A stretch of 64,000 bases of DNA from Otis tarda (Eukaryota > Chordata > Aves > Otidiformes > Otididae). Of this stretch, positions 61,930 to 64,000 are shown piece after piece. The notes under the pieces are model-generated. The model did no database searches and was not told the DNA's origin. It saw only the letters and a list, made by a program, of their open reading frames with translations. The position numbers and the translations under genes were made by a program. The stretch covers positions 13,100,001 through 13,164,000 of the forward strand of contig CM048560.1 of assembly GCA_026413225.1 (NCBI GenBank), given 5' to 3'. The number at the start of each line of letters is the position of its first letter. Position 1 is the stretch's first letter.

Positions 61930-62052
61930 CAGAAGAAGAAAGCTAGTCTATTGGTGTTGAATAATAATCCTACATTAAGGGAACGAGGATGTCGAAGGTG
62001 GGGCAGAAGTGAAAATGTTTGAAGCAGTGAATCTCAAGGAACCAGAGACTGC

Positions 62053-62094
62053 TGTAAGTCTTGTGGACAACAAGGCCATTGGAAATGGGAGTGC
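62053..62094 (+). other. Zinc-knuckle remnant (CCHC) of retroviral nucleocapsid
   Basis: Translation in frame from 62053 gives CKSCGQQGHWKWEC, an exact C-x2-C-x4-H-x4-C pattern with the usual Gly and aromatic residues around the His. In nucleocapsid proteins this motif binds zinc and viral RNA. A stop codon (TGA, 62101-62103) follows two codons later. Confidence 0.75.
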
Positions 62095-62421
62095 TCGCTA
62101 TGACCAAAACAGAAAGCTTTCCAAAAGGACCTCTGAATCCTGTGGTGCCATCTTTTCCTCCTCTGTGCAACAGGGGCAGCTAAGTTTTACCCAGGATTGA
62201 CAGTTAATGGGGACCTATTGTGCAGTCACTGTAGAAGACTGATTACAAAATACTTTCCCCTTCTTGTGAGAGTTCAGTCTTAAACCTTTTGACTAATGAA
62301 CATAATTAACCCCCATCTAATACATACAGGGGATACTTTTTCATGTCTTAAATCAGTATACCTATTCATCTGGACACTCAAGGGTTTTTTGCCTTTACCT
62401 GGGGAAAGATGCAGGTGGACA

Positions 62422-62549
62422 ACATGGACAAAACTCCCTCAGGACTTTGCTGGGTCCTCCACTATTGTTCTAGGATTTTAGTTCAAGTTTTACAGGATAT
62501 TGTGCTTAAAAAAAAAATGGATCTTTTTTTGACACAATATTTTGATGAT
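62422..62549 (+). other. Reverse transcriptase core remnant with YFDD box
   Basis: One frame carries a TKLPQDFAGSSTI stretch (62428-62466), the counterpart of the LPQGFxxSPxxF block. After a frameshift, the next frame reads VLQDI and QYFDDLV, with the catalytic YxDD box at 62538-62549. Both are standard neighbouring blocks of retroviral reverse transcriptases, and the spacing between them is close to normal. Confidence 0.7.
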
Positions 62550-62812
62550 TTGGTAGGAGACGTGGAATCTTGTATAGCTGACACCTGTATGTTACGTTAA
62601 CCAATGTAATAAGCTGATTCCTGCAACTCTGTTTCCTTTACCTGGGGAAGGAATGCTACGTCATGATTGTGCACTAATAACCTGTGAAGCTGAAAGAAAA
62701 GAAACAAACCCTTGGGAGTATTCCAATGGATCTTGGTCTTGAGCTATATATAGAAAGGCCCTCATATTATCTGAACGCTAACTAAGTTACAGGTTACTCA
62801 GTAACTACTAAA

Positions 62813-62979
62813 GATAAGGTAGTGGAGGCTTTGCCACTTGGTCTGAAGCTGATTGCACAAGTGGCAGAATTAACTGCGTTTTTAAAGACTTGCCAGCTGT
62901 CCAAAGAGAAGTCTATGAAAATACTCAATCTCTGTTTGCATTTGGAGTCTGCCGCACTATCCAACAGTTACCGAAGCAT
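62813..62979 (+). other. RNase H remnant of retroviral pol
   Basis: Frame one (from 62813) reads VVEALPL, then AQVAELTAFLKTCQLS, matching the RNase H region around the catalytic Glu (AxxAEL). A 1-base shift then gives TQSLFAFGVCRTIQQL from 62923. Here the catalytic Asp of the TDS motif is Gln, and a TAA follows. The enzyme is dead. Confidence 0.65.
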
Positions 62980-63170
62980 TAAGGGTCTGTAACTTCTAGT
63001 GGGAGTAAATACTGAACCGTTAACAGCTCTACAGTTGCCAGAGAAACCAGCGATCCTTCATCAGCCAGTCCGTACTGGTGAAAGGACAAGAGAAGAAATA
63101 GAAAATGATCTAGAGAAGTTTTACTATGATTAGTCATTGGTAATGTGGGTGTTAGTGATTAGCCAAATCA

Positions 63171-63348
63171 TGTTGTACCTGAATGCCCTAAAGGTATAGG
63201 AGCCCTATTTAGAACCACATTTGGAATGCCCCAATTTGACTGGGACACCTCATGCAAGTGAATAAGTATTTACTCTTTTAATTCTATACTTTGTGTCCCA
63301 GCGTCTCTCCTCTCTTGGCATGGGCCAGTTGTGAATTTTCATAACAGT
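63171..63348 (+). mobile_element. Possible 3' LTR remnant of the retroviral relic
   Basis: The stretch contains an AATAAG hexamer (near 63262), then a CTTTTAATTCTATACTTTGTG-like segment, then CCCAGCGTCTCTCC, and ends near CATAACA. This order suits the R-U5 end of a class I LTR, and its place just beyond the pol relic agrees. There is no partner LTR and no target duplication, so this is tentative. Confidence 0.25.
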
Positions 63349-64000
63349 ATGTGGTTTAGATTTTATAGAACAAACAGCAAACTTTAGTTCAATTCAAATG
63401 CTTGTTTTTAACTTTATGAAGCAGAAATATTTGCTTTTTTAAGTTTCTTGAGAGGCTATGGGAGTTTATGCTTGTGTTGAATTACCACTGCATTCTTGCA
63501 TTAGTAGTGTAGCCAATAACGAAGTATATAAGAAAATCATCACTAATATTTTGGATTAACTTCAGAAAATGACCATGAGCCAAGTCTTGGTCATCTCTTG
63601 TAACTTAATATGAATTAGTAATTCTTTTCCTTTCTCCTTACAATGCATCTTCAGCATCAAGGACAAGGAACAGTGGCTGAAAACTTGAAGTGCAGCTCTT
63701 TAGACATTTATTTAATGTATGTCTGTTTCAAAGTGAGATGGGCTGTTTCTAATATAATAGCAAGAATATGCAACAATATTTTATGCAGATTGCTTTATTT
63801 TAGAATTCTGCATTTATATCACTGCCTTGAAAATATTTTTTATAACCTTGTACAACTTGATGTCACTATATGATGCTGCTTGTTTGTATTAATTCACTTC
63901 CAGATCAATTTCCTTCAGATATCAAGTGGAATTCAATGCAACAAAACGTCATGCATCAGTGCTCAAAAATTACAGAATGGTTGCTGTCAGTCCTAGTTGC
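63349..64000. other. Right flank, no gene seen
   Basis: AT-rich DNA. The open frame at 63643-63873 has no recognisable domain. Confidence 0.5.

Larger units (their letters stand above)
61930..63060 (+). pseudogene. Decayed retroviral gag-pol relic, gammaretrovirus-like (class I)
   Basis: Three marks of a retrovirus appear in the correct order on one strand. First is a gag-type zinc knuckle (62053-62094). Second are reverse transcriptase motifs: TWTKLPQDFAGSSTI at about 62422-62469 and a YFDD box at 62538-62549. Third is an RNase H remnant at 62813-62979 (VVEALPL, then AQVAEL, then an SxxxFGV-like stretch). The knuckle lies about 450 bases before the YxDD box and the box about 320 bases before the RNase H stretch, much closer than in a complete virus, so large parts have been deleted. 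The two reverse transcriptase motifs lie in different frames, as do the two RNase H pieces. A TGA follows two codons after the knuckle. A single CCHC knuckle followed directly by pol is the gammaretroviral plan. It is an old, non-functional copy, and the boundaries are approximate. Confidence 0.72.

Overview
This is vertebrate nuclear DNA, almost certainly from a bird. It is AT-rich and gene-poor, and its repeats are the avian set: several CR1 (chicken repeat 1) non-LTR retrotransposon copies, most ending in the short ATTCTATG-type tail, solo endogenous retrovirus LTRs with TG...CA ends, and a likely tRNA-derived SINE with a CR1-like tail. There are no bacterial operons, CRISPR arrays or prokaryotic signals. 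The species cannot be fixed from the sequence. Two CR1 fragments differ at about 10 of 748 bases by eye, so CR1 was active recently in this lineage.

Layout. 1-12 kb: a solo LTR (445-1062, 5-bp target duplication CTTAA), then unassigned AT-rich DNA. 12-25.9 kb: three CR1 pieces (about 12.36, 14.38 and 18.80 kb) in otherwise unassigned DNA. 25.9-29.4 kb: the largest CR1, on the minus strand, with the end of ORF1 (SGNH/GDSL-type esterase domain) and an ORF2 (endonuclease plus reverse transcriptase) broken by one in-frame TGA. 31.8-33.3 kb: a young 5'-truncated CR1 on the plus strand. 39.8 kb: a possible much older CR1-like relic. 45.9 and 50.0-50.8 kb: degraded CR1s, including two abutting minus-strand pieces, one of which has lost its reverse transcriptase region. 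53.7-55.0 kb: a second solo LTR (target duplication ACTTA) carrying a 13-bp tandem array, then a fragment of another LTR.

The one convincing host gene lies at 56.9-58.05 kb on the plus strand: an intact single-exon coding region for a type II membrane beta-1,3-galactosyltransferase of family GT31, closest to B3GALT2 but clearly diverged from it. A good splice acceptor lies 9 bases before its ATG, so one or more 5' untranslated exons are expected upstream, as is usual in this family. Much of the preceding 56 kb may be its first intron or promoter-side DNA.

After the gene come two candidate poly(A) signals, a probable tRNA-derived SINE (59.45 kb), and a decayed retroviral relic (about 61.9-63.1 kb). 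The relic keeps, in order, a CCHC zinc knuckle, reverse transcriptase motifs with a YxDD box, and an RNase H remnant. It is compressed by deletions and broken by frameshifts. It may be followed by an LTR end.

No new multi-gene system was found. The most informative items are the divergent glycosyltransferase, the hidden retroviral relic, the SINE, and the near-complete CR1 with an unusual 15-bp duplicated tail.
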